Assembly (NCBI RefSeq): GCF_002077945.1
Contig: NZ_LVYD01000043.1
Span: forward strand, 248,001 to 312,000
Length of the DNA stretch: 64,000 bases
Direction of reading: 5' to 3'
Origin: Niastella vici
GTDB lineage: Bacteria; Bacteroidota; Bacteroidia; Chitinophagales; Chitinophagaceae
The notes beneath the pieces are model-generated. The model was given only the letters and a program-made list of their open reading frames with translations, searched no databases and was not told the origin of the DNA. Every line of letters starts with the position of its first letter. Within the stretch, counting starts at the first letter, position 1. The position numbers and the translations under genes were made by a program. This document shows, in pieces, positions 35,264 through 44,030 of this stretch.

Positions 35264-35642
35264 TGTGTTTGATTAAGGTTAATATAACAAAAGCGGGTGA
35301 AATTGGAAAAAATAGAGCGTATTATATAGTTTAGTTACGGAAACGTTTCCGTTGATATAGGGGCGTTAGCGATAGTTTAGCAGCCTTGAAATGGCTAATG
35401 AATATAGGGGTTAATGAATTGCTGTTTCGGCTTAATGAAGTGATTGAAAAAAGTGTATGGGGTATCGGGATGGTGTATTTTGAGGATGCAGATCCGGCAT
35501 TACATTTTTGTTAATGGCCGGTTTGTACCGGTGACTGGCCTGTTGAAGAAGGGGCCGGTGATTAATTATACCTGCGCAAATAATCACCAGTATGTCTACT
35601 TGCTTGCTGATGTAAAAAAACTCAATTATTTTTACTGTAATT
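35264..35642. other. Divergent intergenic region of locus 3 and the GloVer protein
   Basis: It contains the palindrome at 35337-35352 and an AT-rich stretch near 35316-35332 that could be a promoter for the minus-strand operon. The ORFs in the right half (35432-35674 region) look like non-coding shadows. Confidence 0.6.
35337..35352. promoter_or_regulatory. 16-bp perfect palindrome, candidate LacI-family operator
   Basis: acggaaacgtttccgt is its own reverse complement and has the central CG with flanking AAA/TTT typical of LacI/GalR operators. It lies 74 bases upstream of the SusC start codon on the minus strand. Confidence 0.6.
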
Positions 35643-38600
35643 ATGAGAACGCCCCTATTCGCACCTCTGAACAAGCCCCTGGTTTTTAGAATATTTTCTT
35701 TTTCTATTGTGTTATTATTCAGCAGTTTAATATCATTTTCCCAACACCGTTCAACCCTTTGGGGCGTGTCAGAAGCGGGTGGGCCACAGGATGTTGGTTA
35801 CATTTTCAAATATGATGTTTCAGCCAATTCATTCACAAAGGCTGTATGGTTAAATAAGGCCCATGCGGTACAAACATACTTTGGAGGGATATTCAAAGCC
35901 GATAGTACATATCTCTATTCCATAAAATCACAGAACGATTCAGTTGATAAAGCGACCATCGTTCGTTTTAACCGGAAAACAAACCTTCTCGAAAAGCTGT
36001 ATACTTTCGACCCGGCTTATTATGGTATAGTAAGCAGCACGCTCACCGAATTTCAGGGGAAATATTATGGTGTGGTCACTGGTGGCTATTCAGCGCCCTA
36101 CAATCCGGTAAAAGGGATCATATTTGAATGGGACCCTTTGGCCAATACAGTTACGAATAAATTTTATTTCAATGCTACCTCAAATGGTTCGGGCCCGCGC
36201 GGGGAGTTGATTCTGTATAATAATAAATTGTATGGTACTACTATGTATGGGGGCGCCAGTGATAATGGCGTATTGTTTGAGTTTGATCCCTTAACCAATG
36301 TGCTGGTAAAGAAGGCCGATTTTTTATCTTCTGCTTCGGGCCAGATGCCCGATGGCTTTCTGCAAATGTACAATGGAAAATTCTATGGACTTTGCGTGTT
36401 GGGTGGCGCTGCATCCAAAGGTACTTTATTTGAGTATGACATTAGTACCGGTACGCTCACAAAGACAGTCGATTTACCGGCAAGTGCCGTATGGGGTAAA
36501 ACCGCGGTGATCAGTGATAAACTTTATACGTCTGTGCAAAATGGCAATGGTATTTTTGAATTTGACCTCACTCAAAAAACTGTTGCTTCTTACCGGCCTT
36601 ATATCAACGGGTTTTCTCCATTGGGAACTTCTTCTCCCTTGTACCTGCATAATGGCTTATTGTTTGGCGTTGCCCAGGACAACTGGTTGGGAAGCGATAG
36701 CAGCTTTATTTACAGTTGGTCGCCTCGTTCAGGTTTCGCCACCAGGGTAGCTGCCATTGAGCTTGGCAGGGAAGGAAGAACGTTGTACAGCCCTGTTGCT
36801 ATGGTAAACAATAAATTTTACGGGGTCACAGAATATGGAAGCGTTAACGGCCGGGGCTGTCTTTTCGAAGTTGATCCGGTGGCCGGCAGTTCAACGGTAA
36901 AAGCGCCTTTTGGCGCAGGTATAGATGGATATTCTGATTTCAATTACAGCAGCAATCTGCTGTTAATTAAAAACCGCTTTTATGGCACTACCGAAAAAGG
37001 CGGCCTGTACGACCTTGGTTTTCTATATAGTTTAGACCCGGTTACAGGAAATGTCACCCGTATTCATGATTTCAAAACCGGTGAACCTTCTTTGCCTTTT
37101 GGACATCTTACTTCGCCAAGTGATCGTGAATTATTTGGCCTTACATGGGATGGGGCAATTCATGGTTCCGGCGGATGGGATTATCATTATCTGATACCTG
37201 ATACTGTGTTCACTTTTCTTATAGAATCAGGTACTTACACTCCGGAATATTATTATCACGGCGCTCCTCAACCTTATCTGGGGTATTCATACCGGGTGTA
37301 TATAACCAAACCCAGCTATGGAGCACAGCCGGCTGGTATCTATATGTGCTACCCAACGCCGGCGCAGCAAACGCCTACCTGGTATAAGGTTTTTGATTTC
37401 CCGGTGAATATTACATTCTCTAATGAAAAAGGCCTGGTAGAGCTTAACAATAATCTGTTTGGTCTGGGAACCATGGTCGTTAATAGTGTTCCCCGGGAAG
37501 TTATTTACAAATATAACCTGCTCAGTAATGCTTTTTCGTACAATGTATTACCCTATAACCTCATGAAGTCCCCATTCGCTTTAGTGGGTTCTCCTGTTGA
37601 GCTCAATCACAAAACCTATATGTTGACTGCCAGCGGTTGTTATGGTTATGGAAGTTTGATAGAGTGGGATAATGTGGCTGATACTGCAGCGGAGTATTGT
37701 CTCGAAAACCAGTATATCGATGGAAAGGTACTAGGCAGTTTAACCCTGGCTAATGGTTGCATATACGGATATGGTGAAAAAGGAATTGTATGTTTTGATC
37801 CGGTTGCCAAAACTTTTAAAATGAGGTTCAAAACGCCTGCTCCGCTTGTAAAATATTTAAGTACTTATGACATGAGCAAGCAATTGACCCTTACCCAAAC
37901 CAATGCATTACCACTGTTTGGAAGTATTGATTCCATCAATATTTGTTTGAGTGATTCCCTTTCGCGTGATCTGGTATTTACTGTTACCGATGCCGACCAG
38001 GATGCATTGAAAGTAACCAGCACTTATACAGATTCTGTCCTCATTCGCAGCTGTAATGTACGGGCCGATACCATTAATGGCAATGTACAATACACTTTGC
38101 AGGTAAAGACAGATAGAAGACTGGGAACCGCAGCTATTACGATTTCGGCTACCGATACCTACGGTGGTACCAGTAGCGTGCCGGTATCGCTGACCACCAT
38201 GAACCGTCAGGTGGTATCGTTGACGTTGGCCCGGGATACAATTTGTAAAATTGATACCACCATTGCATTCACCGGCGGTTTACCCGCAGGAGGTGTTTAT
38301 AAGGTTGATGGAATACCCGCCAGTGTGCTGAAGCCTGGTTTGCTGACGGAAGGCGCTCATACAATGAAGTATGTATATCCGGCTTTAGGTGGTTGTCAGG
38401 ATTCAGCCAGCCGCATGTTTTATATAACCGAATGCATAGTGCCCGATCCTGCATCGCCCGATTCTACAGCATCATCAACACCAAAGCCCTATCCAAATCC
38501 ATCATCCGGGATAGTAAAGCTTGACAACAATGAACAGCTGCTTACTACCATAAATGTGTACAATGGCCAGGGCTTCCGTGTATATACAAAAGTATCGGCC

Positions 38601-38708
38601 GATAATATTATTGAGCTCAATCTCTCCAGTTTGCAAACAGGCATATATTACATTCAAACGGTTAATTCAAAGGGCACAACCAATGCAAGAGTAGAGATAG
38701 TGAAGTAA
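35643..38708 (+). CDS. Secreted GloVer-repeat protein with T9SS type A sorting domain
   Basis: The 1021-residue protein has a long signal peptide (residues 1-34, RIFSFSIVLLFSSLISFSQ). The main part is a series of beta-propeller-like repeats of the choice-of-anchor GloVer type, each with a Gly-rich turn and a box such as GTTMYGGASDNGVLFEFDPL, GLCVLGGAASKGTLFEYDI, GVTEYGSVNGRGCLFEVDPV and GTTEKGGLYDLGFLYSLDPV. A cadherin-like stretch follows (LSRDLVFTVTDADQDALKVT). The C-terminal 75 residues are a type A sorting signal (PYPNPSSGIVKLDN, INVYNGQGFRVYTK, LQTGIYYIQTV). It is exported by the type IX system and either anchored or released. Its ligand is not known. Confidence 0.88.
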   Translation: MRTPLFAPLNKPLVFRIFSFSIVLLFSSLISFSQHRSTLWGVSEAGGPQDVGYIFKYDVSANSFTKAVWLNKAHAVQTYFGGIFKADSTYLYSIKSQNDSVDKATIVRFNRKTNLLEKLYTFDPAYYGIVSSTLTEFQGKYYGVVTGGYSAPYNPVKGIIFEWDPLANTVTNKFYFNATSNGSGPRGELILYNNKLYGTTMYGGASDNGVLFEFDPLTNVLVKKADFLSSASGQMPDGFLQMYNGKFYGLCVLGGAASKGTLFEYDISTGTLTKTVDLPASAVWGKTAVISDKLYTSVQNGNGIFEFDLTQKTVASYRPYINGFSPLGTSSPLYLHNGLLFGVAQDNWLGSDSSFIYSWSPRSGFATRVAAIELGREGRTLYSPVAMVNNKFYGVTEYGSVNGRGCLFEVDPVAGSSTVKAPFGAGIDGYSDFNYSSNLLLIKNRFYGTTEKGGLYDLGFLYSLDPVTGNVTRIHDFKTGEPSLPFGHLTSPSDRELFGLTWDGAIHGSGGWDYHYLIPDTVFTFLIESGTYTPEYYYHGAPQPYLGYSYRVYITKPSYGAQPAGIYMCYPTPAQQTPTWYKVFDFPVNITFSNEKGLVELNNNLFGLGTMVVNSVPREVIYKYNLLSNAFSYNVLPYNLMKSPFALVGSPVELNHKTYMLTASGCYGYGSLIEWDNVADTAAEYCLENQYIDGKVLGSLTLANGCIYGYGEKGIVCFDPVAKTFKMRFKTPAPLVKYLSTYDMSKQLTLTQTNALPLFGSIDSINICLSDSLSRDLVFTVTDADQDALKVTSTYTDSVLIRSCNVRADTINGNVQYTLQVKTDRRLGTAAITISATDTYGGTSSVPVSLTTMNRQVVSLTLARDTICKIDTTIAFTGGLPAGGVYKVDGIPASVLKPGLLTEGAHTMKYVYPALGGCQDSASRMFYITECIVPDPASPDSTASSTPKPYPNPSSGIVKLDNNEQLLTTINVYNGQGFRVYTKVSADNIIELNLSSLQTGIYYIQTVNSKGTTNARVEIVK

Positions 38709-38717
38709 GGATAAACT

Positions 38718-39155
38718 TTATTGTTTTATTCCCGCATCAATCGATAAACGGCCGGCCCCGGAGTATATCAGCGCAGCTGCCATACCTATAGCGAGCAGAA
38801 AAAATTCCATGCCCTCGGTTTTCTGATTGCCAAACCAGTTCATAAAGAAATAGCCGGTAAAGTGGGTGAGGATAACCCCTGTCATCACAATGGCGATGGC
38901 AATGCTCCACAGGCGCACGGCAAAACCTAATAATAATGCAATGGGACCAAAGAATTCAATGAGAATAACGAGCAAACCTATTAGCCAGGGTAGTTTAACC
39001 GTTTCCGTAAAATAGGTCATGGTTCCGCTGAAACCAAAACCGCCAAACCAACCCAACAATTTCTGGGCTCCATGCGGAAACAGAACGAAAGCCAGGAAAA
39101 AGCGCAATAATAAGGGGGCCAGCGATTGGTTTGTTGAAAATAATAGTTTCTTCAT
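38718..39155 (-). CDS. DoxX-family membrane protein
   Basis: The 145-residue protein has four hydrophobic spans and the DoxX hallmarks LLRFFLAFVLFPHGAQKLLGWFGG at the start and IALLLGFAVRLW in the middle, with a final GRLSIDAGI. DoxX-family proteins of this length are found widely; roles in quinone or sulfur redox chemistry are proposed for some members, but none can be assigned here. It is convergent with the GloVer gene (9 bases apart) and lies downstream of the Crp-type regulator on the same strand. Confidence 0.9.
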   Translation of the reverse strand: MKKLLFSTNQSLAPLLLRFFLAFVLFPHGAQKLLGWFGGFGFSGTMTYFTETVKLPWLIGLLVILIEFFGPIALLLGFAVRLWSIAIAIVMTGVILTHFTGYFFMNWFGNQKTEGMEFFLLAIGMAAALIYSGAGRLSIDAGIKQ

Positions 39156-39247
39156 GTGTATCTTTTATAGATACAAAATTTGAAGAAAACGGGTGGGCGG
39201 CCAATAACCTGGGATAAGAAATTTCATTAACCTAGGTTAATTTTCTC

Positions 39248-39826
39248 TCACTTTTTATTCACCTGCGATCGTATGCGGCTTAAGCTTTGTGGCGTAATGC
39301 CAAGATAGGAGGCTATTTGGTGATTGGGCACCCGTTGCTCTATTTGCGGGTATTGGGCAATGAAGTCGAGGTAACGGTCGGCTGCGCTTTTAACAAGTGA
39401 AGAGGCCACTCTGTTGGTGGAAGCAATGAACGCGTTTTGAATGATGATGCGGAAGTGGCGCTCCATCTTAGGCACCTTTTCATACAATGCTTCCAGGTTT
39501 GTTTTGGTTATTTGAAATACTTCGGTATCCTCGATGCAGTCAATATTGTATTTGGTGGGTGTTTCTGTCAAAAAACTGTACAGGTCGCCAATCCACCAAT
39601 CTTCCAGGCCAAATTGTACTATATGTTCCTGTCCTTTTTCATCTACTTCGTAGGTCCTGGTTACGCCCTTTACAATAAACGTCTCATGCCGGTTTATTTC
39701 CCCTTCCTGCAGTATATATTGCCTTTTGCGAAAGGTTCTGAATGAAAACAGCGAGGCGATCACATCGATCTCTTCCTGTGTTAACGAAACGTATTTCCCA
39801 AGCGTGCCAACCAGCGCATGCAGCAT
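39248..39826 (-). CDS. Crp/Fnr-family transcriptional regulator
   Basis: The 192-residue protein has the cyclic-nucleotide-binding fold in residues about 20-125 (FRKRQYILQEGEINRHETFI, QFGLEDWWIGDLYSFLTETP). A helix-turn-helix lies near the end (NHQIASYLGITPQSLSRIRSQ). The ligand pocket lacks the usual cAMP arginine motif, as in many Crp-like proteins of this phylum, so the inducer is unclear. It lies 92 bases upstream of the DoxX gene on the same strand and may regulate it; regulators of this type are often found beside DoxX or small oxidoreductase genes. Confidence 0.9.
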   Translation of the reverse strand: MLHALVGTLGKYVSLTQEEIDVIASLFSFRTFRKRQYILQEGEINRHETFIVKGVTRTYEVDEKGQEHIVQFGLEDWWIGDLYSFLTETPTKYNIDCIEDTEVFQITKTNLEALYEKVPKMERHFRIIIQNAFIASTNRVASSLVKSAADRYLDFIAQYPQIEQRVPNHQIASYLGITPQSLSRIRSQVNKK

Positions 39827-39895
39827 AGTGTATGCATTTATTATCTGCTGGCAATTTCGGCGAAATCAACGTGATTTTTCAATTTTTTTAATGGC

Positions 39896-42256
39896 TCATT
39901 CGGTCTTCAATGCCTTAACCGGGTTGGCCAGGGCAGCCCTGATCGTTTGTGAGGCAATGGTACAGGCTGCAATTACAAAGGAAGCTATAATGGCTATGGC
40001 AAAAATGCCGGCGCTTATGTTGATGTGATAAGCAAAATTCTGCAACCAGCTGTGCATGGCATACCAGGCCACCGGCGCCGCTATCAGGAATGCGATCAGA
40101 ATAAGCCAGATAAATTCCTTTGAGAAAAGATATACAATGCTGCCCAGCGGAGCGCCTAATACTTTCCGTATGCCTACTTCTTTTGTGCGCTGCAAAGTGG
40201 CAAAAGCGATCAGTCCATACAAACCCAAACAGCCAATGATAATGGCGATACCGGCAAATAACCGGAACGCGGTGTATAATTTCTGCTCCTGCCGGTAAAA
40301 GCCGGCAATACGCTCGTCGAGGAATTCATAGTTGAACAGGTCATCAGGGCATAGGGAAGTCCATACCTTTTCAATCTGACGCATTGTCTGTGGTATGCCT
40401 TTGGGTTGCAGGCTGGCGCTTGCCCGGAAAAAATGCCTGCTATCATAATCAATAATGATCGGCCGCCTTGCTTTGTGCTTCGATTCGCTTTGAAAGTCTT
40501 GCACAACGCCTTTTATGGTGACCATGGTGCCGGCGCCTTTAAAACGTACACCTATGGCTTCCTGTGGTTGTTGAATGCCCAGTTTATGGATCAATGTTTC
40601 ATTCACTACAACCTGGTGTAAGGTGTCCCTGATATCCTTCCGGCTTATTTTTTCACCGGCCAGCATGGTAAGTCCAAACATATCCATATAGCTTTCATCG
40701 ACCATTTTTAATTCGGTGACATCATCCTTCGTAATACCGCGGTCGGGTGCAGAAAAGGGCGCAAAAGCACTATTGAAGCTGGGTTCTCCGGTAGAGAAAC
40801 TGATGGCTGTAATACCCGGAATATTCTTTAGTTGTTGCTGTAATACTTCCCGTTTTACACCTTCCGGTACAAAAAAAGAAACGATCGCCTCCTTCTTAAA
40901 ACCCAGATCGCGGTTCCTGAAAAAATCCATTTGATAAGCCACTACCAACGTGCCCATGATCAACACCTGCGAAATGATAAATTGTATCACTACCAGGCTT
41001 TTTCTTAACGAAAACCCATGTGCCACCGGCGTCTTCATATTTTTAAATGCCGTTACGGGCCTGAAGGCCGCTTGTACAAAGGCCGGGTATAAACCTGCAA
41101 TTAGTATAAGGCCTACTGTTACCACGGCAATAAACAACATCACCTGCGGATCGAGCAGGGCAGAAGGGCCTATTCTCAACTCCAGCCAACTACCTGCTTT
41201 TAACAGGAAGCCGGTTGCAAGGCAAACACCCAGTAACAGGGCCAGTAATACCATGATGGCCGTTTCGCCAAGGAACTGGCGCACCAGTTGAAACCGGGCA
41301 GCACCCAAAACTTTGCGCACGCCCACCTCCTTTGCCCGTTTTATTGATTGGGCGGTAGAAAGGTTGATAAAGTTGATAGCGGCAATAAGAATGATCAACA
41401 TACCAACAGCGCCTACCGACCAGTATGTTTCTTTAGATACTGTGGGCATGTCTCCACTGTGCAGGTAACGGGTATCATAATGTATTTCGCGCAACGGTTG
41501 CAATGGTAGCCGGGCTTCTTTAGCAAGATCTTTACCCCAATGCCGGCCAATGAAATCATGCATCTGGTTCTGCAACTTTCTGATATCATAATTCTCCGGC
41601 GTTGTAAAGTAGGTAAAGCCGCCCATGATGGCATAAAAGGGCAAATGGAGCGGGTCCAATTCTTTTTTTACTGTTTCAAATGATACCAGGAAGCGGAAAG
41701 GTAAATGGGTATTGGGCGGCGGGTCTTTTATAATGCCGGTTACTTTCAGATCAAATTGGTTGTCGAGCCGGATGATCTGTCCCATGGCATTGCCTTTGCC
41801 AAAATATTTCCGGGCCATGCTTTGGGTCAGAACGACCGAATTAGGGGCGCTCAAAGCCGAATGCGGGTCGCCTGCCAGCCATTGATGAGTGAACACATCC
41901 ATGAAGTACTCATCTGCATAACAGTATTCTTTCTCGTTATACCGATGATTTCCGATCTTCACCACGCCTTCAGACTGGTACCACACCTGGGTCACTTCCA
42001 GATCCGGATAATCGTTCCGTAAAGCGGGCGTAATAGCCATCGATACGCTGGGATTAAAATCAATGGCGTTCAGGGTAACCCTGTAGGTGCGATCGGCCTT
42101 GCGGTTGTACTGATCATAACTCAACTCATTGCGCACCACTAAGAAAATGATGATACAGGCCGCAATACCCATGGTAAGCCCCAGGATGTTCAATAAAGCA
42201 TAGCTGAAATGCCGGCGTATATTCCGCAGGGCAATGAGGAAGAAATTACTGATCAT
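39896..42256 (-). CDS. FtsX-like ABC transporter permease (MacB_PCD type)
   Basis: The 786-residue protein is a duplicated MacB/FtsX permease. It has a first span near residues 20-40 (LLNILGLTMGIAACIIIFLV), a MacB periplasmic core (about 45-245), and three spans near 285-390 (GMLIILIAAINFINLSTAQS, IKRAKEVGVRKVLGA). A second span set and core follow, and three final spans (QRTKEVGIRKVLGAPLGSIV, PVAWYAMHSWLQNFAYHINI). The two EVGxRKVLGA boxes mark the cytoplasmic coupling loops. This 780-800 residue form is common in Bacteroidota and is often encoded without an adjacent ATPase, as here. Such permeases take part in lipoprotein export, efflux or stress signalling; the substrate is unknown. Confidence 0.92.
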   Translation of the reverse strand: MISNFFLIALRNIRRHFSYALLNILGLTMGIAACIIIFLVVRNELSYDQYNRKADRTYRVTLNAIDFNPSVSMAITPALRNDYPDLEVTQVWYQSEGVVKIGNHRYNEKEYCYADEYFMDVFTHQWLAGDPHSALSAPNSVVLTQSMARKYFGKGNAMGQIIRLDNQFDLKVTGIIKDPPPNTHLPFRFLVSFETVKKELDPLHLPFYAIMGGFTYFTTPENYDIRKLQNQMHDFIGRHWGKDLAKEARLPLQPLREIHYDTRYLHSGDMPTVSKETYWSVGAVGMLIILIAAINFINLSTAQSIKRAKEVGVRKVLGAARFQLVRQFLGETAIMVLLALLLGVCLATGFLLKAGSWLELRIGPSALLDPQVMLFIAVVTVGLILIAGLYPAFVQAAFRPVTAFKNMKTPVAHGFSLRKSLVVIQFIISQVLIMGTLVVAYQMDFFRNRDLGFKKEAIVSFFVPEGVKREVLQQQLKNIPGITAISFSTGEPSFNSAFAPFSAPDRGITKDDVTELKMVDESYMDMFGLTMLAGEKISRKDIRDTLHQVVVNETLIHKLGIQQPQEAIGVRFKGAGTMVTIKGVVQDFQSESKHKARRPIIIDYDSRHFFRASASLQPKGIPQTMRQIEKVWTSLCPDDLFNYEFLDERIAGFYRQEQKLYTAFRLFAGIAIIIGCLGLYGLIAFATLQRTKEVGIRKVLGAPLGSIVYLFSKEFIWLILIAFLIAAPVAWYAMHSWLQNFAYHINISAGIFAIAIIASFVIAACTIASQTIRAALANPVKALKTE

Positions 42257-42686
42257 GGAAAGTTAACTTTACAGATGAATAGAAGGCCTCTGAATTCCTT
42301 AAATAATATGCCATTCTTAAAATGGGCTGAAAACCATCGCCATTTGCAATAATATTATTGGCAACCTGTACGGTTTTGATACAATGGTTGTACGGTTCTA
42401 TCGCATCAAATGAAAATGGCCGTCCCGTGTTTTTTAAACATAGAAGACAGCTTCTTCCTACTCGATTTTGTCACGATAACAGGGTGCAACCGAAATCCTT
42501 TTAATAATGGAGCGAATTTTATAGCAAGGCGGAATATCTATTGAGTAAAATTAACATGTAACTATATAGCAGATATTTGAAGCATAAAAAAAACAGTGAG
42601 GACGCTACATACTCACTGTTTTCTGTTATAAATAGTTCGCTAAATATAATCGATCGATTACAAAATTGAACCGCATTTAATTTGTT
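42257..42686. other. Intergenic region, permease 5' side and lipoprotein 3' side
   Basis: No gene is seen. The right half holds the terminator at 42585-42622. gtacggtt occurs twice around 42370-42395, upstream of the permease start, with unknown significance. Confidence 0.5.
42585..42622 (-). terminator. Intrinsic terminator after the unknown lipoprotein gene
   Basis: aacagtgag (42592-42600) pairs with ctcactgtt (42612-42620). The A-run at 42585-42593 gives a U tail on the minus strand. Confidence 0.85.
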
Positions 42687-43655
42687 CTACTCAATTTCTG
42701 GTATTTCAAACTCCGGACCAAAGACATAGGTCGATAATTGATTCATAAATCCTGGTTCAACACCCATGTAGTATCCTGGATAACTGGCTGTAGTTAATGA
42801 GTTTAATTCTGTAGCCGATTTAAAAGCGTTGCAATAAAACATTATATCTGACGGTGTCAAAGAAATCACAGGCGTAGAACCATCGGCAGAATTTACTGCT
42901 TTATACCATTGCACTGCTGAAACAACAAATTGAGAATAATTAGCGGTAGTATATGTTTTAGTTACATTCGGTGGCCATTGAAATACTGGCTCATCTGCAT
43001 TGATTTGCTGATCACCCATTACCATACACAATGTAAAATCGGCTACAGCTATAGCAGCCCCCCAACCGGATAAAGCCTCAAGTCCAACTTTTGCGAGTGT
43101 TCTGATAAGCCATCCCGATCCCATGGCTTCAACAATGGTCCCAATTTCTGCCAATGTCATTCCTTTCATAACATCAACTACAGCCGCTGCAGGAATGCCC
43201 AACGTCGAGAGAAGACATTTCCATAGGTCGCCGCTACTTAAATTATTAATTGGTGGTGGCCCCTCAACATACAGGTCGTTGATTATCTTTGCAGCCATGA
43301 TGAGTCTGGGATCGTAATAATTAGTAATATTCAACTCATTCATGTAGGCATCTAAAAGTCCAGCCTTCTGAAGAATGACGGCGCTTGCATCGGCCAGGTC
43401 AGCAAATTCCTCTGAACTTTGATATTCAGTTGAAAACATCTGATCAACAGAATTGCCTACAGATTCTCCCAAACTTGCTCCAAAAGCCGCCGAGGCCTGC
43501 TCGTCAGTAGTAGTGGCGACTCTAAGCGATAATGAACGACCAGAAGTACCGGGAGCCGTTTCTTCTTTTTGAGGAAAGTCGTTGTTCTTTTTACAGGATA
43601 AGGCGCCGGCTATCATACTAATGCCGAACAAAAAATAAAATAAGGTTTTACGCAT
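42687..43655 (-). CDS. Unknown lipoprotein with a Gly-rich hydrophobic segment between two cysteines
   Basis: The 322-residue product has a lipoprotein signal (FYFLFGISMIAGALSC, C21). After a Ser/Thr-rich spacer comes a helical part (residues about 50-130). A region of 64 residues, bounded by C147 and C210, is strongly hydrophobic and rich in Gly and Ala (SGDLWKCLLSTLGIPAAAVV ... GWGAAIAVADFTLCMVMGDQ). The C-terminal third is soluble in character and acidic at the end (EFEIPEIE). I do not recognise a family. The hydrophobic stretch could be an amphipathic, membrane-inserting segment or simply a helical core held by a disulfide. It stands alone with its own terminator. Confidence 0.75.
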   Translation of the reverse strand: MRKTLFYFLFGISMIAGALSCKKNNDFPQKEETAPGTSGRSLSLRVATTTDEQASAAFGASLGESVGNSVDQMFSTEYQSSEEFADLADASAVILQKAGLLDAYMNELNITNYYDPRLIMAAKIINDLYVEGPPPINNLSSGDLWKCLLSTLGIPAAAVVDVMKGMTLAEIGTIVEAMGSGWLIRTLAKVGLEALSGWGAAIAVADFTLCMVMGDQQINADEPVFQWPPNVTKTYTTANYSQFVVSAVQWYKAVNSADGSTPVISLTPSDIMFYCNAFKSATELNSLTTASYPGYYMGVEPGFMNQLSTYVFGPEFEIPEIE

Positions 43656-44030
43656 AAGGTTTCTAAAATGGTTTGTTTCTTGTAGCGTCTAGGTATCACC
43701 GCAAACTTAATCATTAACTAATACAAAAAAACATAATTCAATTTCATGTGAATTAAAAAAATGACTTTTTGTTAATTCAACCTCAATTATGTCTACTACA
43801 AAGCACCGGTTTCAATTTTGTAAACTTTTCAAGATTATTGCCCAGAAAAACGATTTGTCACTGATAGATCATTTGTTTGATCATGTTGACTGTATGCATA
43901 TTTTAATTATATATAATTAACACATGTGGTTTATATCTCAGAATTTTTCTTCTCTTGTACGAATGGCATTCTTTTTCCCGCCATTCGTAGTAAATTGCAG
44001 TACCAGAAAGGTCTTCAAAAGTTAGCCATA
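43656..44030. other. AT-rich divergent intergenic region
   Basis: It separates the unknown lipoprotein gene and the S8 peptidase gene. It contains the 18-bp palindrome at 43903-43920. The frame of the S8 gene is open from 43926, but that part reads Cys/Phe-rich and is not a signal peptide, so I treat it as untranslated. Confidence 0.55.
43903..43920. repeat. 18-bp perfect AT palindrome
   Basis: TTAATTATATATAATTAA is self-complementary, about 110 bases upstream of the S8 peptidase start. It may be a regulator site or simply an easily melted promoter region. Confidence 0.4.

Noticed and set aside
43926-44030. 35-residue N-terminal extension of the S8 peptidase
   Set aside because: The signal peptide begins at 44031, and the upstream part lies in AT-rich promoter-like DNA with a GTG start.
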